Of a DNA stretch of 64,000 bases, positions 26,721 to 35,657 are shown piece by piece. Position numbers and translations under genes: made by a program. The stretch lies in contig JAEWXF010000007.1 of assembly GCA_023396065.1 (NCBI GenBank), positions 1-64,000 of the forward strand. The letters are read 5' to 3'. Numbering within the stretch: the stretch's first letter is position 1; the number at the start of each line of letters is the position of its first letter. The stretch is from Methanobacteriota archaeon. Lineage in GTDB: Archaea > Halobacteriota > Methanomicrobia > Methanomicrobiales > Methanocorpusculaceae. The notes below the pieces were generated by a model. That model was not told the origin of the DNA, did not search any database, and saw only the letters and a program-made list of their open reading frames with translations.

Positions 26721-27569
26721 TTATTCCACCTTCCTGCAGCGGCATTCGTGCTGTTCTTCACGGAATGCGATTGATGCTTTTTCCTCAGGCATGTACATCC
26801 GCTGACGTGCCATGAGATCGTCCCAGTCAACCAGATGCGCATCAAACTCGGGGCCGTCTACACAGGCAAACTTCATTTCGCCGTTGACGATGACACGGCA
26901 GGAGCCGCACATGCCGGTGCCGTCCACCATGACGGGGTTGAGGGAGACATAGGTCTTGATGCCGAACGGTTTGGTGACACCGCTGGTGACCTTCATCATC
27001 ATTCCGGGGCCGATGATCCATACCTTATCGATCTTTCTGCCGCTTTCACAGAGTTCCTTGAGCGGCATGCTGGCAAATCCCTTGATTCCGTAGGAACCGT
27101 CATCTGTTGTGACAAACAGTTCATCGCAGATGGCACGCATGTCATCTTCGAAGATCAGGAGGTCTTTATTTCGTGCGCCAATAATGCCGATCACATGGTT
27201 TCCCGCAGCTTTTGCGGCCTGAGCAATGATCGGGGTACAGGCAACGCCTACACCGCCGCCGACGATGACGACTGTTTCGTTTCCGGGGGCAATGTCACTC
27301 GGCATTCCGAGAGGACCGACTACATCACGCAGGCAGTCACCTGCTTTGAGCGTTGCCAGCAGTTTGGTGGTGGTACCAACTGCCATGAAGGCGATCCGGA
27401 TGAGGTCTCCGTCGGTTCCGGAGATGGTCAGCGGAACACGTTCCCCTGCTCCGTCGGGGTGAATGATACAGAACTGCCCTGCCTGTGCATTGCGTGCGAC
27501 CTGCGGTGCACGAATCCACATCTCAAATACGGCCTCGGATAAGGCTTGTGCTTTCACTATCTCGTACAA
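26721..27569 (-). CDS. NfnA-like ferredoxin-NADP reductase subunit
   Basis: A 282-residue protein of the PyrK/SudB/NfnA group. FAD is bound by RVPLTIS near residue 45, and the pyridine nucleotide by VGGGVGVACTPII near residue 105. A C-terminal 2Fe-2S site is given by cysteines in GMCGSCRV and KFACVDGPEFD near residues 223-240. The start is TTG 27569, supported by GGAGTG about 8 nt upstream and by the family N-terminus YEIVKAQALSE. It ends exactly where the larger subunit begins, so the two are made together. In the Nfn complex this subunit takes electrons from NADH. Confidence 0.88.
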   Translation of the reverse strand: MYEIVKAQALSEAVFEMWIRAPQVARNAQAGQFCIIHPDGAGERVPLTISGTDGDLIRIAFMAVGTTTKLLATLKAGDCLRDVVGPLGMPSDIAPGNETVVIVGGGVGVACTPIIAQAAKAAGNHVIGIIGARNKDLLIFEDDMRAICDELFVTTDDGSYGIKGFASMPLKELCESGRKIDKVWIIGPGMMMKVTSGVTKPFGIKTYVSLNPVMVDGTGMCGSCRVIVNGEMKFACVDGPEFDAHLVDWDDLMARQRMYMPEEKASIAFREEQHECRCRKVE

Positions 27570-27890
27570 TCTTTTTCACTCCGGTTTTATCCACAGGGAG
27601 ATATGGGAGTATATTGGTTGCGGGATGACTTTAGGGTTATGAGAGTTGGGTCACTGAGATTTCCATATGATATCATTTCATTTTTTATTATGGAATATGT
27701 ATCAAACGAAATATTTTGGTCGGTGAATGTATCATACTGCCACTTTTTCATGCGTTTTGTGCGTGGGGACCCCTCATTCGCGTTTGATATGGATGAATGA
27801 GACAGACCGCTTGGTTCTGTTTTCAGTACAGATCAGGTACTGTATCGCATTTCCCGGATGTATCCAAAAAAAAGTTTGAAGGTGTCACGT
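27570..27890. other. AT-rich intergenic region
   Basis: No gene is seen. The DNA is AT-rich, with short palindromes (CATATGATATCAT near 27664) that may belong to the promoter of the nfn-like operon. Nothing else stands out. Confidence 0.5.
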
Positions 27891-28508
27891 TCAGAGCCTG
27901 GAGAGTTCCAGAGTGATATCCATATTCAGTTTGTCAGAAATTTCCAGTTTCGCAGGGTTTATGGTCATGATAAGTGTGTTTCCCGACATTACAAAGTCAA
28001 GGGATTTGGAACTGTAGGTGCCGCGATACTTGCTGCTTCCAAGGTTTTCCCAGGTGAAGCCGGTTGCGATGGTTTTGTCAAGACCCGGACCCTGTACGAA
28101 TCCGGATACAGAGGCGGTATGATCTGCGTTGAAGGTTACCGTGGCCTCGCCTGAGTAGACGAAGAGAACTGTCTTGGATCCCTTCCACGTACCAACAATA
28201 GGATCAGGCGTGGGTGCAGGGGTCGGGGAGACGGTAGTCACGGCGGATGGAGATACCCCGCCACTGGAAGAGGAGGCCGTTGCGGTACCTGCAGTAGGGA
28301 CTACAGTTGCCGTCGACGATGGTGTCGGAGTTGCTACGGCATGTGTTGCGGTTGGTGGAACGGAAGATGCCGTGGCCTCGGTCGGCGTGAGGGTAGTGGT
28401 GACCTCCCCAGTTGCCGCCGGAGGATACGCAGATCCAATCAGCATGCCGGTTCCAATTCCCGCAAGAAATACACCGAGAAATATCAGGATCTTGACTACA
28501 GATGTCAC
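27891..28508 (-). CDS. Secreted or membrane-anchored beta-domain protein (paralog 1)
   Basis: A 205-residue protein. Residues 7-27 are a signal anchor (ILIFLGVFLAGIGTGMLIG), residues 30-100 are a Ser/Thr/Pro-rich linker, and residues 102-205 are a beta-rich domain opening with PIVGTWKGSKT and containing GFTWENLGSSKYRGTYSSKS. The same domain is in the next gene (28515) and in two copies in the lipoprotein at 38942. The start is GTG 28508, with GAGGGTG inside the end of the upstream gene, 6 nt away, so the pair forms an operon. The fold may be lipocalin-like, but no function is known. Confidence 0.75.
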   Translation of the reverse strand: MTSVVKILIFLGVFLAGIGTGMLIGSAYPPAATGEVTTTLTPTEATASSVPPTATHAVATPTPSSTATVVPTAGTATASSSSGGVSPSAVTTVSPTPAPTPDPIVGTWKGSKTVLFVYSGEATVTFNADHTASVSGFVQGPGLDKTIATGFTWENLGSSKYRGTYSSKSLDFVMSGNTLIMTINPAKLEISDKLNMDITLELSRL

Positions 28509-28514
28509 CCGGTA

Positions 28515-29060
28515 TTACACCCTCTTCATGTCTATGTCTATGTCCATATCCAGTAAATCGATTACTCCGAACTTTTTCGGGTTGACCGTCATGGTGAGTG
28601 TGTCGCCGGATAGAGAGAAGTCCAGGGATTTGGATGCGGAAACGCCACGGTATGTATTTCCTCCGAGATTTTCCCAGGTGAAGTCGACGGAGAATGTTTT
28701 ATCCAGTCCTGGCCCCCGGAAGTATCCCTCAGCGTGGGCGGAGTGATCAGAATTGAAGGTGACGGTTCCTTCTCCGTTGTATGATACCAGGATGAGGGAA
28801 ATGGTTTTTGTGCCGGTCCACGTACCGATGACGGGGTCCACGGATGTTTGCCCCGAAGGAGCGGTGCCGGTTGTCCCGGTACTTCCTGAGGATGATGAGC
28901 TCTGAGATGCGGGAGCTGCTGCGTGTCCTTCGTTCTCCTGAGCACTGCCGGCGTTCAGGAGAATGATTCCTGCTGCAGCGGCTGCTACACAGAGGATAAT
29001 AAGTATTCCTGCAATGAGTTTCACGGGCAGGGGTTTCTGCTCTGGTTCAGTATCTGCCAT
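28515..29060 (-). CDS. Secreted or membrane-anchored beta-domain protein (paralog 2)
   Basis: A 181-residue paralog of the gene that follows it. A membrane helix spans residues 12-35 (VKLIAGILIILCVAAAAAG). A Ser/Gly-rich linker follows, and then a beta domain opening PVIGTWTGTKT with FTWENLGGNTYRG and SLDFSLSGDTLTMTVNPKK. The linkers differ while the domains align over their length, as expected for exposed proteins after a local duplication. Start ATG 29060. Confidence 0.75.
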   Translation of the reverse strand: MADTEPEQKPLPVKLIAGILIILCVAAAAAGIILLNAGSAQENEGHAAAPASQSSSSSGSTGTTGTAPSGQTSVDPVIGTWTGTKTISLILVSYNGEGTVTFNSDHSAHAEGYFRGPGLDKTFSVDFTWENLGGNTYRGVSASKSLDFSLSGDTLTMTVNPKKFGVIDLLDMDIDIDMKRV

Positions 29061-29390
29061 ATGTACTGTTGTATTTGATTTTCCAATAAGAAGAGTTTGT
29101 CCAATTACGATTTTCCCTGGTTTTCACACGTAAGATTGCCGGATTTCTGAATTCGGGGTATGTCACGACACTGTTTCCAATACAAGACGGATCCCGCGTG
29201 ATAGAGAAGCAGGTCTTCGAGTGGTTGATATAGATCACATTCATACTGAACGTAACCCCGGGTCTGCGCGCAACTTCACCGCATGGGGCATCCCCTTCTC
29301 TACCCCGAGATATATGAGTAGCCTTTATCATTGTAGAGACCCTAATCTAAAGGATACGCTTTGGGTCTCAATGGCCGGGGGATGAGTATT
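29061..29390. other. Intergenic region between divergent genes
   Basis: No gene is supported; a 94-codon minus-strand frame has no ribosome site or family. A CTTTATCAT sequence near 29318 may be a TATA box for the UPF0147 gene. Confidence 0.4.
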
Positions 29391-29654
29391 ATGGCAAATC
29401 CGGATGATATGATTAAGCAGTGTGTAATGATGCTGCAGGCAATGAGCGAGGACAACACAATTCCTCGTAATATTCGCCGTGTTGCAGATGAAACGAAGAA
29501 TATTCTTCTTGATGAGAAAAAAACGACGGGACTCCGGGCCGCAAGTGCTCTTTCCAAAATTGATGAGATCAGTAATGATCCTAATATGCCGGTGCACGCA
29601 CGGACCAGAATCTGGGAACTGGCTTCCACGCTGGAAGCAGTCCCCCTCGATTAA
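29391..29654 (+). CDS. UPF0147 family protein
   Basis: An 87-residue all-helical protein of the archaeal UPF0147 family, recognised by the conserved pattern [16 protein letters not shown] followed by [16 protein letters not shown]. The function is unknown. Three in-frame starts exist (TTG 29361, ATG 29382, ATG 29391). The last is used because GGGGGATGA lies at a proper distance and because family members are about 85-95 residues long. Confidence 0.85.
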   Translation: MANPDDMIKQCVMMLQAMSEDNTIPRNIRRVADETKNILLDEKKTTGLRAASALSKIDEISNDPNMPVHARTRIWELASTLEAVPLD

Positions 29655-29662
29655 TTTTTTTA

Positions 29663-29926
29663 TCAACGATTTTCTTTCCGCAGAGTATCCGCTGCAGAGA
29701 AGGATGCAAGCTGTTCAGCCGAGGTAAATCCTGAGTTTTTCCGGGCAGTTATCTGTCGCAGCATCTCGCCTGCACAATCTGCAGATGCAGATTCAGCGAT
29801 ACGCGGAACCTTGGCAAGATCAATTTTATGGCCGCACTGACAGGTCTTTGTTGCCCGGGAGAGATCGGCGACCATCAGACGCCGGCACCGGCTGCAGCCG
29901 ATTACAGCAAATCCGGAAGAGGTCAT
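29663..29926 (-). CDS. Small zinc-ribbon protein (DUF5817-like)
   Basis: An 87-residue protein with CSRC (residues 11-14) and CQCG (near residues 29-32), a four-cysteine-type zinc ribbon, then a helical tail. The arrangement resembles the archaeal DUF5817 proteins, which pair an N-terminal ribbon with a helical C-terminus. It converges on the UPF0147 gene with only 8 nt between stops. Confidence 0.7.
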   Translation of the reverse strand: MTSSGFAVIGCSRCRRLMVADLSRATKTCQCGHKIDLAKVPRIAESASADCAGEMLRQITARKNSGFTSAEQLASFSAADTLRKENR

Positions 29927-29969
29927 ATGAAGAAGATTTGACCCGGTCTGCTATATTTCTAACGTGTGA

Positions 29970-29993
29970 TTGTCCGATCTGCTGATCGGACAA
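29970..29993. promoter_or_regulatory. Perfect 10-bp inverted repeat upstream of uvrA
   Basis: TTGTCCGATC (29970-29979) and GATCGGACAA (29984-29993) are perfect complements across TGCT. The site lies between the divergent zinc-ribbon and uvrA genes, about 145 nt before uvrA. It could be an operator or an RNA hairpin. Confidence 0.4.
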
Positions 29994-30137
29994 CCCCACA
30001 AAAAATAGAGTGGCGCGACCCACTCGCGAACCGGTGAAAAACTATTTGCCCGGAGCTGACAGACGGGATACGTCAGGCTCAGGTCATGCCTGAACCTCAC
30101 ATTAGAAATACCGTGGATCAAATACTATTCTATTCTC

Positions 30138-32951
30138 ATGAAAAATCTGGTTGTGAAGGGTGCACGTCAGCACAATCTTCAGAATATCACCATAGAACTC
30201 CCGCGCGACAAGCTTATCGTTATAACCGGAGTGTCCGGCTCGGGAAAATCCACTCTGGCGTTTGATACCATCTATGCCGAAGGCCAGAGGAGATACGTGG
30301 AGTCCCTGTCCGCCTACGCCCGGCAGTTCCTCGGACAGATGAACAAACCAGATGTGGACAGTATCGAAGGTCTGTCCCCTGCAATATCCATCGAACAAAA
30401 AACCACCTCAAAAAACCCCAGATCTACCGTTGGAACCGTCACCGAGATTTATGACTACCTTCGTCTGCTATACGCCAGAATCGGAACTCCCTACTGTCCG
30501 AAACATCAGGTCAAAATAGAATCGCGAAGTCCCGAACAGATTGCCGATGATATTACCGCGGACTTTCCTCCCGGAGAGATGGTAACCGTCCTTGCACCGG
30601 TTGTCAGAAAGAAAAAGGGAACCTATGAACAGCTGTTTCGGAACCTCAACGCCGACGGGTTTACCCGTGTCCGGGTAGACGGCATCTTCCACCGGACCGA
30701 TGAAGAGATCAAACTTGCCCGGTATGTGATGCACAATATTGACATTGTCATTGACCGGCTGGACACAACTGACCGGAGCAGGCTGGTCGAAGCAATCGAG
30801 TCGGCACTCACCCGGGCGGAAGACGGACTGGTCTATGCCGCAGGTCCGGAAAATCAGGAACGTGTGTATTCATCCCGGCTTGCCTGTCCGGTCTGCGGTT
30901 TCTCCTTTGAGGAGCTGCAGCCGCGAATGTTCTCCTTCAATAGTCCGTTCGGGGCGTGTCCGACATGTAACGGTCTTGGGATTCAGATGAAGTTCGATCC
31001 GGATCTGATTATCCCTGACAAATCAAAGTCTATTGCTGACGGAGCGGTTGCGATCTACCGGAACTTCCTTGACGGGTACCGGGTCCAGTATCTGGATGCA
31101 GTCGCAAAACATCTGGGATTTTCCATGATGACGTCGATCAGCGAACTGACCGAGGCGCAGTACAACGGGCTGATGTACGGTACGCAGGAAACACTGCGGT
31201 TTGTGATGGCCTCAAAGAATGCGGAATGGGCACACAACGGGCCATGGGAAGGTCTGCTTCCGCAGACTGAACGGCTGTACCGGGAGACGAAGTCCGAGTA
31301 CCGCAAAGAGGAACTGGAAAAGTTCATGCGGGTACTTCCCTGTCCGGACTGTCACGGCAAACGTCTCAAAGATCATGTGCTGTCCGTAAAGATTGGCGGA
31401 AAGTCCATTGCTGCAGTCACGGATCTCTCAATTGATGATGCAATCGTGTTTTTCCGGGAACTGCCGCTGACGACGAAGGAACAGGAGATTGCCAAACTGA
31501 TTCTTCGGGAGATTGATTCACGGCTGGTGTTTCTCCAGCAGGTAGGACTCGGATATCTGACATTGTCCCGGAATGCCGGAACACTTTCGGGCGGGGAAGC
31601 CCAGAGAATCCGGCTGGCAACACAGATCGGCTCGAATCTGATGGGTGTTTTGTATATTCTGGATGAACCCTCGATTGGTCTGCATCAGCGGGATAATCAG
31701 TTGCTGATTGCAACCCTGCAGCATCTGCGTGATCTGGGGAACACGCTGATCGTGGTGGAACATGATGAGGATACTATCCGGTCGGCAGATTATGTTGTGG
31801 ATATCGGTCCGGGTGCGGGGGTTCACGGCGGGCATGTGGTTGCGCAAGGGACACCTGAGGAGGTTGCAGCAACCCCTGAGTCCCTGACTGGTCAGTATCT
31901 GAACGGGATACTGGAGATTCCCGTCCCGACAACCCGGCGCCCGGCAAAGAAGTTTATCCGGCTGAACGGCTGTACGGAGAACAATCTGAAAAATGTGAAT
32001 GCAGCAATTCCGATGGGTGTGCTGACGGTGATTACCGGAGTGTCAGGTTCAGGGAAGTCAACCCTGATCTATGATACGCTGTATCAGGCGCTGATGAAGG
32101 AGCTGTACAAATCCCGCGTGACACCGGGTGCCTACAAAGAGTTGATCTTTGAGTCGGAGATTGATAAGGTGATTGTGATTGATCAGTCACCAATCGGCAG
32201 AACGCCGAGATCAAATCCTGCGACGTATACGAAGGTGTTTGATGATATCAGAAAGCTGTTTGCCGAGACGAAGGAGGCGAAGCTTCGCGGATATGATCCA
32301 GGCCGGTTTTCGTTTAATCTGAAAGGCGGACGGTGTGAGGCATGTCAGGGTGACGGCGTGATGAAGATTGAGATGAACTTCCTGCCGGATGTGTATATTG
32401 ACTGTGAGGAGTGTAAGGGGACGCGGTATAATGCGGAGACGCTGGAGGTGCGGTATAAGGATAAGTCGATTGCGGATGTGCTGAATATGAGTGTGGATGA
32501 GGCGCTGGATCTGTTTGAGAATGTGCCGAATATCCGTGCGAAGCTGCAGACGCTGGCGGATGTGGGACTCGGCTATATTAAACTGGGGCAGAGTTCAACG
32601 ACGCTGTCGGGCGGAGAGGCACAGCGGATTAAGCTTACCCGGGAGCTGGCAAAGCGGGCGACGGGAAAGACGGTGTATCTGCTGGATGAACCGACGACCG
32701 GGCTGCATTTCCATGATGTGAAGAAGCTGATCGGGGTTCTGGACAGTCTGGTGGCGAAGGGGAATACCGTTGTTGTGATTGAGCATAATCTGGATGTGAT
32801 TAAGTGTGCGGATTATCTGATTGATCTCGGTCCGGAAGGCGGAAAGGCGGGAGGAAAGATTATTGCGGTGGGAACACCGGAGGAGGTGGCACAGGTGAAA
32901 AAGAGTTACACCGGAAAGTTCCTGAAAAAGATGCTGAAGATGGTGAACTGA
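30138..32951 (+). CDS. uvrA: Excinuclease ABC subunit A
   Basis: Damage-recognition ATPase of nucleotide excision repair; 937 residues, normal for UvrA. Two ABC modules are present: Walker A GVSGSGKST near residue 31 and again near residue 635, and signature LSGGEAQRI in both halves. Zinc motifs are CPVCGFSFEE with CPTCNG near residues 252-280, and CEACQGDG with CEECKG near residues 735-760. In archaea, uvrABC genes occur in only some lineages and are thought to come from bacteria. No uvrB or uvrC is in this window. Codon use in the last third shifts toward G- and T-ending codons. Confidence 0.96.
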   Translation: MKNLVVKGARQHNLQNITIELPRDKLIVITGVSGSGKSTLAFDTIYAEGQRRYVESLSAYARQFLGQMNKPDVDSIEGLSPAISIEQKTTSKNPRSTVGTVTEIYDYLRLLYARIGTPYCPKHQVKIESRSPEQIADDITADFPPGEMVTVLAPVVRKKKGTYEQLFRNLNADGFTRVRVDGIFHRTDEEIKLARYVMHNIDIVIDRLDTTDRSRLVEAIESALTRAEDGLVYAAGPENQERVYSSRLACPVCGFSFEELQPRMFSFNSPFGACPTCNGLGIQMKFDPDLIIPDKSKSIADGAVAIYRNFLDGYRVQYLDAVAKHLGFSMMTSISELTEAQYNGLMYGTQETLRFVMASKNAEWAHNGPWEGLLPQTERLYRETKSEYRKEELEKFMRVLPCPDCHGKRLKDHVLSVKIGGKSIAAVTDLSIDDAIVFFRELPLTTKEQEIAKLILREIDSRLVFLQQVGLGYLTLSRNAGTLSGGEAQRIRLATQIGSNLMGVLYILDEPSIGLHQRDNQLLIATLQHLRDLGNTLIVVEHDEDTIRSADYVVDIGPGAGVHGGHVVAQGTPEEVAATPESLTGQYLNGILEIPVPTTRRPAKKFIRLNGCTENNLKNVNAAIPMGVLTVITGVSGSGKSTLIYDTLYQALMKELYKSRVTPGAYKELIFESEIDKVIVIDQSPIGRTPRSNPATYTKVFDDIRKLFAETKEAKLRGYDPGRFSFNLKGGRCEACQGDGVMKIEMNFLPDVYIDCEECKGTRYNAETLEVRYKDKSIADVLNMSVDEALDLFENVPNIRAKLQTLADVGLGYIKLGQSSTTLSGGEAQRIKLTRELAKRATGKTVYLLDEPTTGLHFHDVKKLIGVLDSLVAKGNTVVVIEHNLDVIKCADYLIDLGPEGGKAGGKIIAVGTPEEVAQVKKSYTGKFLKKMLKMVN

Positions 32952-33366
32952 ACAACGTTCCTCTTTTTCGCGGGAGAATGCCCGGTCAAAAAAGACCATC
33001 ACCTTCAAAAACGTCACGTATCATAAATATCATGATACTCTGATTTGAAACACGAAAAAAATGTCAAAAACATCATCCCAAATTGCCCCCTGGCAGATGT
33101 CTTCTATTGACCTCCATAAACGGGATATGAGGCAAGAAAACATTCGGGATGATCTCTGGTATACCCTGATAGTGCCCGGTTTTGGCAGAATGCTTGCTTA
33201 GATTTGGAATTTACCCCGGGAAATTGGTTATTTTAGTGAGGGTCCGGTATCCTTTTACCCGGATGTCCGGTTCAGGTACAATCAGGCATCGGTCATCTGG
33301 CGAAGGTCGCAATCTCTATCATACCACGAGCCCAAATAATACCCAAGAACAGATAAGGAGACAGTT
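32952..33366. other. Intergenic region with a possible 46-aa ORF
   Basis: No recognised gene. A frame at 33061-33201 (MSKTSSQIAPWQMSSIDLHK...) has natural-looking codon use but no clear ribosome site. A palindromic ATATCATGATA lies near 33027. The end of the region, near 33356, holds the GGAG site of the next gene. Confidence 0.35.
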
Positions 33367-34989
33367 GTGAAATCCACCTATGTAATCGGACACCGTCATC
33401 CGGATACGGATAGTATCTGCAGTGTGATCGGCTACGCCGCTTATCTCAATAGTCTGGGCCGGGGTCAGTATCTCGCCGCACGATGCGGTGAGATGAACGC
33501 CGAGTCAAAGTTCGCCCTGAATAAGTTTGGTGTGGACGGACCGGTGTTGGTCCTGAGCGTTGAACCGTCGGTTTCCGATATTCCGTTTACCTATCCGCAG
33601 AGTGCAACTGCGGATACACCTACGATTGATGTCATAGACACCATGGATGCAAATGATCTGCGGAACCTGCCGATTACCGATGCGTCCGGACATCTGATCG
33701 GTCTGGTGAGTGAACACGGCCTGGCCCGCGCGTATGTAAGTAATGTAAAAATGGAGGCACTTTCGGTGTCCCCGATTCCGGTTGACACTCTGGCACGCAT
33801 TCTCCATGCGATGGTCCGGGTAAAGAACCATGAGGTCCTGGAAGGCTCTGTATATATTTCAATTGATGCCCTGCATGTAATCCTGTCCCGCATTACCGCA
33901 AAAGACATTGCAATCGTCGGAGATGATGAACCCACCCAGCTGGCTCTGGTTTCTGCAGGTATTGCTGCGCTGATCATCGCGGACTCTGCTCCGGTGGGAG
34001 AACGTCTGCTGACGGCAGCAAAAGCACGGAGTGTAACGGTGCTTTCTACGGACGTGGACGCATTCGGCGTTGCAAAAATGATCCATCTGACTTTGCCGGC
34101 AGAGAGAATCATGGCAACCGATGTGCCGACGGTACATATGGGAGATACGCTTGAGTACGTCAAACAGCTGGTCTCCAACTCCAAATACAGGACAGCCTGT
34201 GTGGTTGACGAGGCAGGAAAACTGCTCGGTACGATCTCCCGCAACTCCCTGATGGAGGATGTGGCAAAATCGGTGATCCTCCTTGATCACAATGAATACA
34301 GTCAGGCGGTTGACGGAATTGAGACCGCAGATATCATTGAGATTATTGACCACCACAGGCTTGGGGCAATGACCACACTCCGGCCGATCCGCTTTGATCT
34401 GGAACCGGTTGGTTCCACGTCAACGATTGTTACCAGCCGGTTTATGGAAAGCGGGATCACACCGGATACAGGGGTAGCGGGAGCACTCCTCTCCGGGATT
34501 CTTTCCGATACCCTTGGCCTGAAGATGTCAACCACTACTCCCATGGATGAGAAAGCGGTTGTATTTCTGGCAGAAATTGCCGGGGTTGATCCGCAGGCAT
34601 ATGCTCAGGAGCTGATTGCCGAAGGTATGTCGCTTTCCGGTGTGTCGCATACAGAACTCCTGGAACGGGACACCAAAGAGTACAATCTGTCCGGGAAACG
34701 GGTTGTGGTTGCTCAGGTCCTGACACCGTCGTATGAGTATGCCCAGAGCCAGACCGCTGAGATTTATGCAGCACTGCATGAAAAAATGCAGGAGATAAAT
34801 GCGCCGGACATCTATATTGCTCTCTATACCAGTGTCTCTGAGATGGGATCGGATATGTTTGCGGTTGCAGATGAGGGGACGATGATGAAGATGCACTGGG
34901 GAACGAAACCGCTGCATCTTGAAGGGGTTGTGTCCCGGAAAAAAGATTTCGTACCGCGGTTTGGAAAACTCCTCTCAAATTCCTTTTAA
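33367..34989 (+). CDS. ppaC: Manganese-dependent inorganic pyrophosphatase with CBS domains
   Basis: A family II (DHH) pyrophosphatase hydrolysing diphosphate to phosphate; 540 residues, against about 310 for simple members. The first metal site is GHRHPDTDSI at residues 8-17. An insert of about 240 residues follows, containing a CBS domain (residues about 70-120), a DRTGG-like domain (about 130-240) and a second CBS domain (about 245-300). The DHH motif is in IIDHHRLG near residue 328, and the DHHA2 domain fills residues about 430-540. CBS pairs in such enzymes bind adenine nucleotides and adjust activity. The start is GTG 33367, with AAGGAG about 8 nt upstream. Confidence 0.92.
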   Translation: MKSTYVIGHRHPDTDSICSVIGYAAYLNSLGRGQYLAARCGEMNAESKFALNKFGVDGPVLVLSVEPSVSDIPFTYPQSATADTPTIDVIDTMDANDLRNLPITDASGHLIGLVSEHGLARAYVSNVKMEALSVSPIPVDTLARILHAMVRVKNHEVLEGSVYISIDALHVILSRITAKDIAIVGDDEPTQLALVSAGIAALIIADSAPVGERLLTAAKARSVTVLSTDVDAFGVAKMIHLTLPAERIMATDVPTVHMGDTLEYVKQLVSNSKYRTACVVDEAGKLLGTISRNSLMEDVAKSVILLDHNEYSQAVDGIETADIIEIIDHHRLGAMTTLRPIRFDLEPVGSTSTIVTSRFMESGITPDTGVAGALLSGILSDTLGLKMSTTTPMDEKAVVFLAEIAGVDPQAYAQELIAEGMSLSGVSHTELLERDTKEYNLSGKRVVVAQVLTPSYEYAQSQTAEIYAALHEKMQEINAPDIYIALYTSVSEMGSDMFAVADEGTMMKMHWGTKPLHLEGVVSRKKDFVPRFGKLLSNSF

Positions 34990-35121
34990 TCTTTTTTCAT
35001 ACCCGGAAATGTGCCGCTGTATTCTGAAAAAAAGTATCTCTATCCGTACGTTCATAGGGTTCCAGAGTACATATTCCAGTAACCAGTGCCGGAAATATCC
35101 GGCTGGCAGAAGATGATATCT

Positions 35122-35619
35122 ATGGCAACAAAAAAATCCCCGGTTTATGATGCAATTTCCAAGCAGATCAACGCTGAACTCTATTCTGCATACCTGTATC
35201 TGCAGTTTTCCGCAGATGCAAGCGCTATGAAGTGGAACGGTGCGGCATCCTGGCTTCGTGCCCATGCCCTGGAGGAAATGACCCATGCGACCCGTTTCTA
35301 CGATTACTTAATCCGTAAGGGAATCACGGTCAAACTTGACGCAATCGACAAGCCCACTACCAATGCGAAAGATCTCTCTGAGATTTTCAAGGCGGTCTAC
35401 GGTCATGAGATCAAAGTCACTGCAATGATCAACAAGATTATGGAAACTGCAATCACGGAAAAAGACTATGCTGCAGTACAGGAACTCCAGTGGTTTGTGA
35501 CCGAGCAGGTTGAGGAAGAGGAGACGGTGAGTGATATTGTGGACATGCTGGAAAAAGCAGGAACTTCACCGGAAGCTCTGTTCTTTATTGATAACAAACT
35601 GGGTTCATCCCAGGAATAA
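35122..35619 (+). CDS. Ferritin
   Basis: A 165-residue non-heme ferritin that oxidises and stores iron in a 24-subunit shell. The ferroxidase centre is visible: E in NAELYSAYLYL (near residue 17), LEEMTHA with ExxH (near 50-54), and QWFVTEQVEEE (near 125-130). ATG 35122 is chosen because the family begins about here and earlier in-frame starts only add unrelated residues. The gene is alone; iron-responsive control cannot be read from the upstream DNA. Confidence 0.92.
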   Translation: MATKKSPVYDAISKQINAELYSAYLYLQFSADASAMKWNGAASWLRAHALEEMTHATRFYDYLIRKGITVKLDAIDKPTTNAKDLSEIFKAVYGHEIKVTAMINKIMETAITEKDYAAVQELQWFVTEQVEEEETVSDIVDMLEKAGTSPEALFFIDNKLGSSQE

Positions 35620-35657
35620 TGTTCTTTTTCCCTGAGAATTCTTTCGTAAAAAATATA

